This document shows positions 24,843 to 33,288 of a stretch of DNA of 64,000 nt, in pieces. The translations under genes and the position numbers were made by a program. Origin of the DNA: an uncultured Candidatus Peregrinibacteria bacterium (GTDB lineage: Bacteria; Patescibacteriota; Gracilibacteria; Peribacterales; Peribacteraceae); NCBI GenBank assembly GCA_903854335.1, contig CAINVY010000003.1, forward strand, positions 58,543 through 122,542, written 5' to 3'. The first letter of the stretch is position 1. Each line of letters opens with the position of its first letter. The notes beneath the pieces were generated by a model. It worked only from the letters and a program-made list of their open reading frames with translations. It was not told where the DNA came from and did not search any database.

Positions 24843-26858
24843 ATGACAAGTAATAACGAGAACGGTGCTCCTCTCTGGATACAGAAGTTCGTCCATCGGA
24901 ACGAACCGCTTCAAGAAGACCCCGCCTTCCTAGAAGCCCAGAAGTTCCTTAACTATTTCACAGGGCATGTCATCCAGTACCTTCATGACGAAGACCCTGC
25001 GAAAAACCCAGACAAGGCCTTCTGCACTCAACATTTCGATCCACAGGAGGCGACGCGGAAACAATTGGAAGGATGCGGGGTGTTCTTTACCCCAAACGCT
25101 TTCAAGGGAGCGCGGAGGACCGAATGTCTCGACAAGGTTCAGTCCGTTTTCGTCGACATCGATCTTGCGAAGGAAGGAGACGGGACTCCACGAGAAGAAA
25201 TCGAAAAACGAAAGACTGAGGCACTTGTGAAGGTGATGTCTCTTCCGCTGAGGCCTCATGGGGCATGGTACACAAAGAACGGCCTTCAGGTCGTCTGGCT
25301 TCTGCAACCATCTGGAAAGGAAGCGAAGGAGCGTTTCGACGAAGTGGAGGCAATGCTGATCGCGATCTTGGACGCCGATCCCAATGCGAAGGATGTTACA
25401 AGGGTTCTTCGGCTCCCAAACTTCTTACACCTCAAAAATCCATTCGATCCCTACCTATGCCAACTCGTTTATAACGAGATGGACAGGGCGCGTTTTGATC
25501 TCGATGAGGTACTGGGCACTCTGCGTACCATAGAAGTTTTTGGAGGGAAGACGACTGGTGCGACAAACGAGCACTCTCGGAAAGTTGAACTGAAAAAATG
25601 GCAGGAATCGAAAGACGGTGTTTCGCTTGGGAATCGTAATGCAGCCGCTACAACTGTTGTAGGCCGCATCCTCCACGATCTCGCCGAAGAACTATGGGAA
25701 ACAGTTGGGTTCGGTGGCCTGAAGGCATGGAACGAACAAAACACACCTCCTCTGCCCGAAAAGGAGCTACGTAGCGTCTTTGACAGCATCTCTGAAAGCG
25801 AGAGACGAAGAAGGAAATCTATTCTCGATTCTCGATTACCCCTATATACGAATCGAGATAATCGGGAAACCGAGCAGCCTTCATTTGCTCTCCAATCCAT
25901 CGGCGACTTCCTAGCCGAGCCAGAGGAGACTCTGGATTGGGTCGTGCAAGATTTATTACCTGCTGGCGGTTTCTCCCTATGTGTCGCGAAGCCCAAGGTG
26001 GGCAAGAGCACAGAGGCACGCAACCTCATTCGGTGCGTTGCGCGAGGGGAGCCGTATCTGGGACGAGCGACTACGCAAGGGAAAGTGCTATATCTCGCCT
26101 TCGAGGAGAAGCGAGGTGAAGTGCGAAAGCAATTCGCGCAGATGGGACTTTCATCCGATGATCCCATCCTATTGTTTGTCGATTCAGCCCTTGATGGAGG
26201 ATTGAAAGCCTTGGGCAAGGCAATTACAGAGGAACACCCCATCCTCGTTGTTGTTGATCCCTTGTTTCTGCTCCTGCCTGTCAAAGACGTCAACGATTAC
26301 GCAGACCTCATGAAGAAATTGGACCCGCTTCGTTCGCTGGCTCGCGAGAACGGATGTCATATTCAGTCTACGCATCATGCAAACAAGATGGGAGGGTCAG
26401 GAGGTGATAGCGTCCTCGGCAGCACAGCGATCTTTGGGACGGTCGATACATTGATCCAGATGCGAAAGAGAGATGACGGATCTCGAATCATCCACAGCCT
26501 CCAACGCTATGGGACAGACTTGCCAGAGACAGTGTTGTCCCTTGACCGAGAAACGGGTCTAACTGCCACTCTCGGCGATCTCGAAACAATTCAGACAAGG
26601 GATGTCGAGGGTGACGTCTTTGATGCCATGGGGGACGAGGAGCTTACGGAACCTCAGATTCGTGACAAAGTTGGTGGCAATCAAAGACTAACCTCGAAGG
26701 CGATCCGAACACTTCATGATGCGGGAAAGCTCACGCGCACGGGGAATGGAACGCGTGGCAGTCCGTTCCGCTATCGCCTCGCAGGTAAGGATGTAGCGGC
26801 TCCTGTGGTCGTGCAGACTGGCGGTTCCGAACCACAGATATCGATACCGTCGTGTTGA
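24843..26858 (+). CDS. Primase/RepA-type replicative ATPase fusion
   Basis: A 671-residue protein with an N-terminal RepB-primase/archaeo-eukaryotic-primase-like region (VQSVFVDIDLAKEG, GAWYTKNGLQVVWLL, DVTRVLRLPNFLHLK, about residues 85-220), a PriCT-like helical linker, an AAA_25/RepA hexameric helicase core (CVAKPKVGKSTEARNL as Walker A, ILVVVDPLFLLLP as Walker B, STHHANKMGG), and a C-terminal winged helix (ELTEPQIRDKVGGNQRLTSKA). This is the replication protein of many integrative plasmids and phage satellites, so the element can probably replicate when excised. Confidence 0.85.
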   Translation: MTSNNENGAPLWIQKFVHRNEPLQEDPAFLEAQKFLNYFTGHVIQYLHDEDPAKNPDKAFCTQHFDPQEATRKQLEGCGVFFTPNAFKGARRTECLDKVQSVFVDIDLAKEGDGTPREEIEKRKTEALVKVMSLPLRPHGAWYTKNGLQVVWLLQPSGKEAKERFDEVEAMLIAILDADPNAKDVTRVLRLPNFLHLKNPFDPYLCQLVYNEMDRARFDLDEVLGTLRTIEVFGGKTTGATNEHSRKVELKKWQESKDGVSLGNRNAAATTVVGRILHDLAEELWETVGFGGLKAWNEQNTPPLPEKELRSVFDSISESERRRRKSILDSRLPLYTNRDNRETEQPSFALQSIGDFLAEPEETLDWVVQDLLPAGGFSLCVAKPKVGKSTEARNLIRCVARGEPYLGRATTQGKVLYLAFEEKRGEVRKQFAQMGLSSDDPILLFVDSALDGGLKALGKAITEEHPILVVVDPLFLLLPVKDVNDYADLMKKLDPLRSLARENGCHIQSTHHANKMGGSGGDSVLGSTAIFGTVDTLIQMRKRDDGSRIIHSLQRYGTDLPETVLSLDRETGLTATLGDLETIQTRDVEGDVFDAMGDEELTEPQIRDKVGGNQRLTSKAIRTLHDAGKLTRTGNGTRGSPFRYRLAGKDVAAPVVVQTGGSEPQISIPSC

Positions 26859-26990
26859 GGGCTTTGATGGTTTTTGCGTTGAACAAGCGTCATTTCCCTG
26901 ACAGACCCTATACTCAATTCAACGACTAAAAGATATGATCTCTGGTGACCCATCCCACCATCATTCGCTTCGCGAAAGGCGGGGCAACAC

Positions 26991-27329
26991 TCACGATTTA
27001 CTCGAACGATACGTAATGACATGCGCCCTCTCGAGTGTGACGAGCCCGTCTTTTACCATCGCATCCAAAGCAGGAAGGAAGGAATCAATTTTCTCTTCCG
27101 TATCCACAATTTCAATCACAATCGGAAGATCCGATGAAAGCTCCAGAATTTTTGACGAATGCAAATGACTGTTCGCCCCGAATCCCAGCATTCCCCGAAG
27201 AACCGTTGCCCCCGCAAGACCGCTCCTGCGCGCCTCGAGAACGATTGCTTCGTAGAGAGGACGTCCTTCGAATTTGTCTCCTTCGCCAATGAGAATCCGA
27301 AGGAGCTTTGAATCGGCATCGAGTCGCAT
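26991..27329 (-). CDS. DUF190 (PII-like) protein
   Basis: A 112-residue protein of the DUF190 family: LLRILIGEGDKFEGRPLYEAIVLEAR, then GLAGATVLRGMLGFGANS and VIEIVDTEEKIDSFLPALD. The family has a PII-like fold and is regularly found next to crcB, as here (27347). Its role in fluoride or ion handling is unproven. The ATG at 27329 is 6 nt after TATACT (complement of 27336-27341). Confidence 0.85.
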   Translation of the reverse strand: MRLDADSKLLRILIGEGDKFEGRPLYEAIVLEARRSGLAGATVLRGMLGFGANSHLHSSKILELSSDLPIVIEIVDTEEKIDSFLPALDAMVKDGLVTLERAHVITYRSSKS

Positions 27330-27346
27330 GGGATGAGTATACCCTC

Positions 27347-27724
27347 TCAGAGAATCCTCCCAATACCCAAGCCCGCAATCATCAACACAATACCGAGTAC
27401 CGTCTGTCCTGCGAAGTTTCCGGCAGCGAGCCACCACTGGGAATCACGAAGCAGCTGACTTGTTTCAAAGGCAAATGTGGAGAATGTCGTGAAAGCTCCC
27501 ATGAACCCCGTGAGAAGAATCAGTCGTGTTTCGCTGCTCATGACCATGCGGTCTTCCGCAAGCGACCAGATGATGCCGAAAGCAAAGCAACCGAGAAGAT
27601 TGATGGTAAAGGTCCCCCACGGAAAAAGCATGGGGTTAAACTTCTGTACGAAGAGACTCAAACCATAACGAGCGAGAGTCCCTATCGAACCCGCCAAGGC
27701 CAGGAGGAATATCCTCTGCAACAT
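27347..27724 (-). CDS. crcB: Fluoride ion channel CrcB/FluC
   Basis: A 125-residue dual-topology fluoride channel: four helices with GSIGTLARYGLSLFV, WGTFTINLLGCFAFGIIW (conserved Asn), and TGFMGAFTTFSTFAFE with the Na+ site and the Phe-box pair. Only one crcB copy is seen, which fits a homodimer. The ATG at 27724 is 8 nt after TAGGAT. The DUF190 gene follows on the same strand. No crcB-motif riboswitch is recognisable upstream. Confidence 0.93.
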   Translation of the reverse strand: MLQRIFLLALAGSIGTLARYGLSLFVQKFNPMLFPWGTFTINLLGCFAFGIIWSLAEDRMVMSSETRLILLTGFMGAFTTFSTFAFETSQLLRDSQWWLAAGNFAGQTVLGIVLMIAGLGIGRIL

Positions 27725-27873
27725 TCCAAGCAATCCTAGGGAAGTTTCAATCGACAAGAAAGTCATACAAATCCGAGAGACCTGCTCATTTTCATCACCA
27801 AAGAAACAATTTTTTCCCAAACCCATTCGCCTTGCGAATGCTGGTACGCCCGCGAAAGGGGTATAGTTCCCTC

Positions 27874-28143
27874 ATGCATCCCTCGCTGCTCGCATTTCTG
27901 ACTGTCCTCTACGGAGCCACTGGAGCAGTGTCTTTAGCGGCATATTTCCCAACCCTGAGAGATCTCTGGCACCGAAAATCCAGCGCCAACGGCCCTTCCT
28001 ATATTCTTTGGACTGCGTGCAATGTCGTTGCCTTGCTCTACGGATTTTTCATCCTTAAAAATCTTCTCTTCATCATCGTCACCGGTTTTCAACTGCTCGC
28101 GTGTTCCGCAATTCTCATTCTACGATTACGTCTCCCAAAATAG
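27874..28143 (+). CDS. SemiSWEET-like/PQ-loop membrane protein
   Basis: An 89-residue protein with three helices (LAFLTVLYGATGAVSLAAYF, ILWTACNVVALLYGFFI, LLFIIVTGFQLLACSAIL) and the PT-x-RDLWHRKSSANGPSYILW loop typical of SemiSWEET-type half transporters, which move sugars as dimers. Substrate unknown. The ATG at 27874 is 6 nt after TATAGT (27862-27867). Confidence 0.65.
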   Translation: MHPSLLAFLTVLYGATGAVSLAAYFPTLRDLWHRKSSANGPSYILWTACNVVALLYGFFILKNLLFIIVTGFQLLACSAILILRLRLPK

Positions 28144-28200
28144 TGCGGATCGATGAACATTGAAGTCCACCGCAAGACGGTATTCCCCTATACTCCCCCC

Positions 28201-28923
28201 ATGACGAAGCCAATCTTGGTCTGTCTGCACGGATGGGGAGGATCCAAAGAATCCTTCACGGAGTTGCAACAAGCGCTTGCGGGACACGACGTAGAAATCT
28301 TGACACCCGATCTCCCGGGATTCGGAAACGAACCAGAGCCGCCTTCTGCCTGGTCGGTGGACGACTACGCGCGGTGGGTAGAAACATGGATAGAGAAACA
28401 TGCCCCAGGATCACCCATTCAACTCCTCGGGCACTCACACGGCGGACGAATCGCAATCAAGATCGCCACTCGCGGAAAACTCCCCCTCACGCACCTCTAC
28501 CTCTGCGCCGCCGCCGGCATTCGTCATCCGCGCAGATTTCGAAGAACGCTGGGGTACGTGCTCGCCAAGATCGGTCGGTTTCTTCTTTCCCCATTCGGAA
28601 ACGCATCCGCATCCAGGGGAAAGAAATTCCTCTACAAGATCTTCCGCGTCCACGACTTCGAGATCGCCTCTCCCGTGCTGCGAGAAACAATGATCAACGT
28701 TACCGGCGAGGATCTGCGTCCGATCCTTCATACCATCACCGTTCCCACCGACATCTTCTGGGGCACGGAGGACAGCATGACACCCGTCGCCGATGCGACG
28801 ATCATGCATGAAGCGATCGTAGGTAGCACCCTACACTTCTACCCCGGCGTTCGACATCGGGTCCATAGAGACCGCGCAAAAGAGATTGCAGACATCATCA
28901 TCGAACGCAGCCGTATTGCATGA
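28201..28923 (+). CDS. Alpha/beta hydrolase
   Basis: A 240-residue alpha/beta hydrolase with the oxyanion HGWGG, nucleophile elbow LLGHSHGGRIA, likely Asp in GTEDSMTP and His in GVRHRVHRD. Substrate unknown; the neighbouring MurF-like gene suggests a cell-envelope substrate. The ATG at 28201 is 6 nt after TATACT (28189-28194). The stop overlaps the upstream end of the MurF-like frame. Confidence 0.8.
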   Translation: MTKPILVCLHGWGGSKESFTELQQALAGHDVEILTPDLPGFGNEPEPPSAWSVDDYARWVETWIEKHAPGSPIQLLGHSHGGRIAIKIATRGKLPLTHLYLCAAAGIRHPRRFRRTLGYVLAKIGRFLLSPFGNASASRGKKFLYKIFRVHDFEIASPVLRETMINVTGEDLRPILHTITVPTDIFWGTEDSMTPVADATIMHEAIVGSTLHFYPGVRHRVHRDRAKEIADIIIERSRIA

Positions 28924-28972
28924 GAAAACCGCCATTCCTGGACTCCTCGGACTCCATGGAATCCTCTATGCT

Positions 28973-30508
28973 GTGCCTATCTCCGTTCCCATTCTCCTCG
29001 TCGGCCTCTCGCTCCTCGCGTCCCTCTCGCCTCTTTGTACCTTCGCATCCTTCTGGCAGATGAAGGAATGGCGATGGGATCGTTTGCGTGAACACATGGA
29101 GAGGGAAGGTTTGGCCGTCCTCTTCTCCAAGGTACGTACCGCGCTCCTTGTTTTGGCATTGATAGCACTCGTCTTCCACCTCTCCTCCGTCCAAGTCATT
29201 CTCCTCTCTTTTCTTTCGCTCCTCGCGATTTTTGCCGCCTCGCAATTCGTGCTTCGCCGCCAGCCCTTTCCCGTGTGGACATCCAAAGCCATCGTCCTCA
29301 CCGGGACGGCAATCATCTTCGACCTTCTCCTCGCAACCGCGCTCACGCTGTCCACAGTCGAATATTCACTCGCTGTTCTCCCTTTCATTCAATTCGCGAT
29401 CCTCGCAGCCGCATGGGCATTGCTCTTCCCTCTCGATCGATACCTAAAGAGAAAGACCTTCCGCATGGCGAGGACCGTACGAGAACAATTTCCCGATCTC
29501 CGAGTGATCGGCATCACAGGCAGCGTGGGAAAAACGACGACGAAGGAGCTCATCGCACACGTACTCAAAGACCTCCATCCGCTCTCCACGCCTGCTCACG
29601 TAAACTCGGAAATGGGCGTGGCCCGATGGCTCATCTCCGCGCTTCGCGAGATAGAGAAAAATTCCACGCAGCCGCTGATCGTGGAAATGGGTGCATACAG
29701 GAGTGACGAAATCGCGCAGCTCTGCCGCATCACTCAACCGCTCTACGGCGTCGTCACCTTCATCGGATCCCAACACCTCGCGCTGTTCGGCTCGCAGGAA
29801 GCACTCATACGGGCAAAGGGGGAACTCCTGGAGTCACTCCCCGCCACAGGAAAAGCATTCTTGAACGGTGATAGCGAGCTCTGTCTGCAAATGCGAAATC
29901 TCTGCGTCAGTCCCGTGACCGTCATCGGAACTGGGGAGCATGCAGAAATGATGGCTACTGAAATCGAGGAAACGAAAAGTGGTCTGAGATTCCGCATTGG
30001 CGAGACTCACTACGGCGTTCCGCTGCACGGCACGCACAACGTCGCAAACATCCTCCTGGCGATCTCTGTGGGAGAGGAATTCGGACTTCGACCGGAGGCA
30101 ATCGCGGAGAAGCTGAAAACGTTCTCGCCCCTCCATCGTACGTTCGAAGTGCGCGAAGAGCGGGGTGTCACCATTCTGGACGATACGCACAATGCGAGCG
30201 CCGCGAGTTTTCAGGCGGCAGTCACGTGGGCAGATACGCAACCCTTCGAGCACAAAGTGCTTCTCGCGAGCGGCATCATCGAACTCGGCGAAGAGAATGC
30301 CCGAACGCACAGGGAGATCGGTGTGCTCGCATCAGGTGTTTTTGAAAAAGTGTACTTCCTCGACAAGAAAAGTGGCGCACTCTTTGGCGAAGGATTCGGA
30401 CGACGCGTGGATGCGCTCACAACGAATGTGGCACCTTTGGATTCCTCCTCGCTTCTGGTATGTGTAGGCCGCATGCCTCCGTCGATCATTCAGAGCTTGT
30501 TACCTTAA
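28973..30508 (+). CDS. murF: Membrane-anchored MurF-like ligase (UDP-MurNAc-tripeptide D-Ala-D-Ala ligase)
   Basis: An N-terminal membrane domain with four helices (residues about 1-145: VPILLVGLSLLASL, LLVLALIALVFHL, IVLTGTAIIFDLLLATAL, FIQFAILAAAWALLF) is followed by a complete MurF core: VIGITGSVGKTTTKELIAHVL, AHVNSEMGVARWL, IVEMGAYRSDEIAQL, HNVANILLAISVGEEFG, and TILDDTHNASAASFQAAVTW. It joins the D-Ala-D-Ala dipeptide to the UDP-MurNAc-tripeptide, here at the membrane. Standard MurF is about 450 residues; this one is near 511. Start uncertain (GTG 28973 or TTG 28916). Confidence 0.85.
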   Translation: MPISVPILLVGLSLLASLSPLCTFASFWQMKEWRWDRLREHMEREGLAVLFSKVRTALLVLALIALVFHLSSVQVILLSFLSLLAIFAASQFVLRRQPFPVWTSKAIVLTGTAIIFDLLLATALTLSTVEYSLAVLPFIQFAILAAAWALLFPLDRYLKRKTFRMARTVREQFPDLRVIGITGSVGKTTTKELIAHVLKDLHPLSTPAHVNSEMGVARWLISALREIEKNSTQPLIVEMGAYRSDEIAQLCRITQPLYGVVTFIGSQHLALFGSQEALIRAKGELLESLPATGKAFLNGDSELCLQMRNLCVSPVTVIGTGEHAEMMATEIEETKSGLRFRIGETHYGVPLHGTHNVANILLAISVGEEFGLRPEAIAEKLKTFSPLHRTFEVREERGVTILDDTHNASAASFQAAVTWADTQPFEHKVLLASGIIELGEENARTHREIGVLASGVFEKVYFLDKKSGALFGEGFGRRVDALTTNVAPLDSSSLLVCVGRMPPSIIQSLLP

Positions 30509-30544
30509 ATAAGTAGATTTCTTTTTCTCACTTCTCACTTTCCT

Positions 30545-31783
30545 TTGCTTAAACCCATCCACCACACGTTCGCCCCACTCGCAGACGCTGCGCAATGCCA
30601 CTTGGCACTGTCTCTCTTGCTGCATCCCTCAAGACAACAAGATGGGAAGGAACGAGAGAAGCTGCGCATGGGACTTTCCAGACACACGCATCGAGATTGC
30701 TTCCTGTTTAGCTCCGGCAGAGAGGCACTCCTCGCGCTGCTTCGCACCTGCGACTTCCCGACGGGATCCGAAATCATCGTGCAAGCCTACACGTGCGTGG
30801 TCGTGCCCAACGCCATTCATGCCGCGAAGCTGACGGCGATCTATGCGGACATCGAGAAGGACACGTTGAATCTCGACCTATCCTCCGTTGAGTCTCTGAT
30901 TACGCCCCGCACCAAAGCGATCATCTGTCAGCACACCTTCGGCATCCCCTCTGATACCGAGCGACTCCGGGAGATCTGCAACAGGAACGGACTGATGATG
31001 ATCGAGGACTGCGCGCACATCCTTCCCGATGCAGCGGGCCCATCGGAGATCATGAGCAAGGGCGATGCGATTCTGCTCAGCTTCGGAAGGGACAAGGCCA
31101 TCTCCGGAGTCACGGGCGGCGCCGTGCTCTGCGGCAGGCAAGATCTCGCGGCCCGCCTGCAAGAGTCCGAGCAGCAAGCTCTCCCCGTACCGACGGCAAC
31201 CGTCCGTCGCCTGCTTCTCTATCCCCTCTTCTACGGCATTGCGCGCCCGTTCATGGGTATGGGCATCGGGAAGGCGCTCCTGGCTCTCCTTCGACGCTAT
31301 CGCCTGCTTGTTCCGATTGTTACGACGGAAGAGAAGGAAGGCGTGCAATCGTCGGAGCTCCATGCGATGCCGCCGGCCTGCGCGGCACTGGCAGTGCAAC
31401 AGCTTGAGAGCTTGCAGAAGATCAACGACCATCGCCGCACGCTCGTGCAGTTCTATCTGCAGTCATCCGCGGATCTGAGCTGGCCGGTGCTGCACGGGAT
31501 CCGCTCCGATCTCCCCCTGCAAAAGTATCCGCTGTTCGTTTGCGGTGCCGAAGGTATCAGACGTTCGCTCAAGAGAAAAAACATCCACCTCTCTGACGGC
31601 TGGACCGGTTGCGTGGTATGTCCCGCCTCTGCGGATCAAGAGAGAACGGGATACTGTGCCGGAAGCGATCAAAAGGCGGAAGAAGTCGCCGAGGAGATCC
31701 TCTCGCTTCCGACCCATCCGGGTATGTCGCTCGCCGATGCGAGGAGGCTCGTTGCCGCCCTCACGCCATTCCTCAAACAATAA
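30545..31783 (+). CDS. DegT/DnrJ/EryC1/StrS-family aminotransferase
   Basis: A PLP-dependent sugar aminotransferase of 412 residues: SSGREALLALLRTC, EIIVQAYTCVVVPNAI, ADIEKDTLNLDL, CQHTFGIPSD, IEDCAHILPDA and the PLP lysine in SFGRDKAISGVTGGAVL. Members aminate nucleotide-linked keto sugars for surface polysaccharides. It starts at TTG 30545 and its end overlaps the promoter of the FemAB-like gene. Two 7-nt units (TTCTCAC) lie just upstream. Confidence 0.85.
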   Translation: MLKPIHHTFAPLADAAQCHLALSLLLHPSRQQDGKEREKLRMGLSRHTHRDCFLFSSGREALLALLRTCDFPTGSEIIVQAYTCVVVPNAIHAAKLTAIYADIEKDTLNLDLSSVESLITPRTKAIICQHTFGIPSDTERLREICNRNGLMMIEDCAHILPDAAGPSEIMSKGDAILLSFGRDKAISGVTGGAVLCGRQDLAARLQESEQQALPVPTATVRRLLLYPLFYGIARPFMGMGIGKALLALLRRYRLLVPIVTTEEKEGVQSSELHAMPPACAALAVQQLESLQKINDHRRTLVQFYLQSSADLSWPVLHGIRSDLPLQKYPLFVCGAEGIRRSLKRKNIHLSDGWTGCVVCPASADQERTGYCAGSDQKAEEVAEEILSLPTHPGMSLADARRLVAALTPFLKQ

Positions 31784-31838
31784 GCTCAATTTGCGTACGA
31801 CAGATGCGCAGCGGAGAGCGAATCGGTACCATGGACGC

Positions 31839-32903
31839 ATGGACGTCCGCTTCGCCACCGATCCCGTCTCTTGGGATGCGTTTCTCCTCTCGCAACAATT
31901 TCGCCCGTTCCTCCAGAGTTGGTCGATGGGAGAAGTGTATCGAGACATCGGACAGGAACCGCTGCGGCTCGAGGTGAGAGAAAGCGATCGCACGATCGGC
32001 ATCTGCGCGGCGCACATCGTGCCTGCGAGGCGCGGCAGGCATCTCTCCGTACCCTACGGCCCCGTTGTCGCCTCTGCGCAAGCCCTGCCCCCTCTTCTCA
32101 GCGCCCTGGAAGAGATGGCACGAACGCATCGGTGCGCCTTCGTTCGCTTCAGCCCTTTCTGGCCGTCTTCCTCCCCCCTGAGCGAAGAAGTGCTCCCATC
32201 AACCATTGCCTCTCCTCTGCATTTGCTCGCGGAACATCTGTGGTATCTCCCTCTGCAATCGTCCGACCCCTGGGATCCGATGCTCGGACCGCGGGAAGAA
32301 CGAACGGACACGAGAAAATCCGAAGAGGAGCTCCTTGCCGGCATGCGCTCTACGGCGAGGAATCTCATCCGACGCGCGCAGAAGGAAGGTGTCACCGTCA
32401 CGCGCTCGGACGATCCCGTCGCGGACCTCACGCACTTCCTCGCGCTCCACGAAGAGACGCGCAAACGTCATCACTTCACTCCCTATTCGACATCGTTCTT
32501 CCGTGCACAAGTCTCCACGTTCGCACCACAAGGCAACGTCGCACTCTACCTCGCGCACTACAAGGGAGAAGTGATCTCCGCCTCGATCCACATGCTCTTC
32601 GGCGGCGAAACCAGCTACCACCACGGCGCAAGCACGCTCAAGTACCGCAACATTCCCTCGAATTATCTCCTCCAGTGGACCGCAATCCGCGATGCACTGA
32701 GCCGAGGCGACGGCATCTACAACTTCTGGGGGATCTCACCGGAAGGTGTCACGCGGCATCCATTTTCGGGAGTGCGCACGTTCAAAACCGCGTTCGGGGG
32801 AACGCTCCTTGAGCTTACGCACTGCAGAGATCTTCCCCTTTCCCCTCTCTACCGTCTCACGCGCGCCGTCGAAACATGGCGTAAGTGGCGACGGGGTTTT
32901 TGA
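31839..32903 (+). CDS. FemAB/lipid II aminoacyltransferase-like (GNAT-fold) protein
   Basis: A 354-residue protein: N-terminal FLQSWSMGEVYRDIGQEPLRLEV, SVPYGPVV, then RSTARNLIRRAQKEGVTVTRS, EETRKRHHFTPYS, ISASIHMLFGGETSYHHGAS, and NYLLQWTAIRDALSRGDGIYNFWGI, the pattern of FemX/FemAB transferases that add amino acids to peptidoglycan stem peptides from aminoacyl-tRNA. The coiled-coil arm of true FemA is not obvious. The ATG at 31839 is 6 nt after TACCAT (31827-31832). Confidence 0.8.
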   Translation: MDVRFATDPVSWDAFLLSQQFRPFLQSWSMGEVYRDIGQEPLRLEVRESDRTIGICAAHIVPARRGRHLSVPYGPVVASAQALPPLLSALEEMARTHRCAFVRFSPFWPSSSPLSEEVLPSTIASPLHLLAEHLWYLPLQSSDPWDPMLGPREERTDTRKSEEELLAGMRSTARNLIRRAQKEGVTVTRSDDPVADLTHFLALHEETRKRHHFTPYSTSFFRAQVSTFAPQGNVALYLAHYKGEVISASIHMLFGGETSYHHGASTLKYRNIPSNYLLQWTAIRDALSRGDGIYNFWGISPEGVTRHPFSGVRTFKTAFGGTLLELTHCRDLPLSPLYRLTRAVETWRKWRRGF

Positions 32904-32921
32904 GGGGGGTATACTGCGAAC

Positions 32922-33239
32922 ATGAAGCAAGACGAAGTGTTGACCAACGAAGAAAGACTCAACAGGATTCTCCTTCATCTGGAACGTCTCGACCGCAGAG
33001 ACAGACTGCGTACATGGGGTGGACTCGTCCATGCCATTCTCTCACTAATTCCCACCGTCCTGCTCCTCCTCGGACTCTGGTACTTCTACCAAAACGGCCC
33101 CGCGATCATCCAATCGATCACGCAAGAAGCCGCGAATGAGGCCGCAGCAGCAGCCTCGGGTGTCGCACAGAAAACCATTACGCTCCCCGCCTCCCCGGAT
33201 CTGGTCAAACAATTGAAGGATCTGCTGCATTTGAAGTGA
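32922..33239 (+). CDS. Small membrane protein
   Basis: A 105-residue protein: charged N-terminal helix (EERLNRILLHLERLDRRDRLRT), one membrane helix (LVHAILSLIPTVLLLLGLWYFY) and an Ala-rich amphipathic C-terminal region. Function unknown. The ATG at 32922 follows TATACT (32910-32915) by 6 nt, and a hairpin terminator lies downstream. Confidence 0.6.
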   Translation: MKQDEVLTNEERLNRILLHLERLDRRDRLRTWGGLVHAILSLIPTVLLLLGLWYFYQNGPAIIQSITQEAANEAAAAASGVAQKTITLPASPDLVKQLKDLLHLK

Positions 33240-33245
33240 TACAAA

Positions 33246-33267
33246 AAGCACGCCACGCGGCGTGCTT
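33246..33267 (-). terminator. Rho-independent terminator between convergent genes
   Basis: AAGCACGCC, loop ACGC, GGCGTGCTT. On the minus strand the stem is followed by TTTTTGT, a good T-run for the SH3b/deacetylase gene ending at 33289; on the plus strand it lies after the small membrane-protein gene. Confidence 0.75.
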
Positions 33268-33288
33268 GAAATACACATGATTACTCAG

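Larger units (their letters stand above)
16918..26951. mobile_element. Integrated mobile element at tRNA-Met(CAT)
   Basis: From the tRNA 3' end to about 26951 the genes are of accessory type: serine recombinase, AbiTii-like protein, lipoproteins, secreted HNH nuclease, HTH protein, SpoVG-like protein and a primase/RepA-type ATPase. The 18.6-24.3 kb part is clearly more AT-rich than the flanks. GGGTCACCAGAG at 16921-16932 recurs inverted at 26940-26951, marking both edges. No capsid, terminase large subunit or conjugation genes are seen, so a satellite or integrative plasmid is likelier than a full phage. The right attachment site was not identified. Confidence 0.7.

Noticed and set aside
16921..26951. 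12-nt inverted repeat as terminal repeats of a DDE transposon
   Set aside because: No DDE transposase is present; the element has a serine recombinase at a tRNA, so the inverted repeat may be incidental or part of recombinase binding sites.
27725..27840. Possible fluoride riboswitch upstream of crcB (GGTGATG on the minus strand)
   Set aside because: The second conserved half of the crcB motif (CTGATGACTCCTAC-like) is missing, and a TAGGAT -10 box 8 nt from the start leaves no room for a leader.
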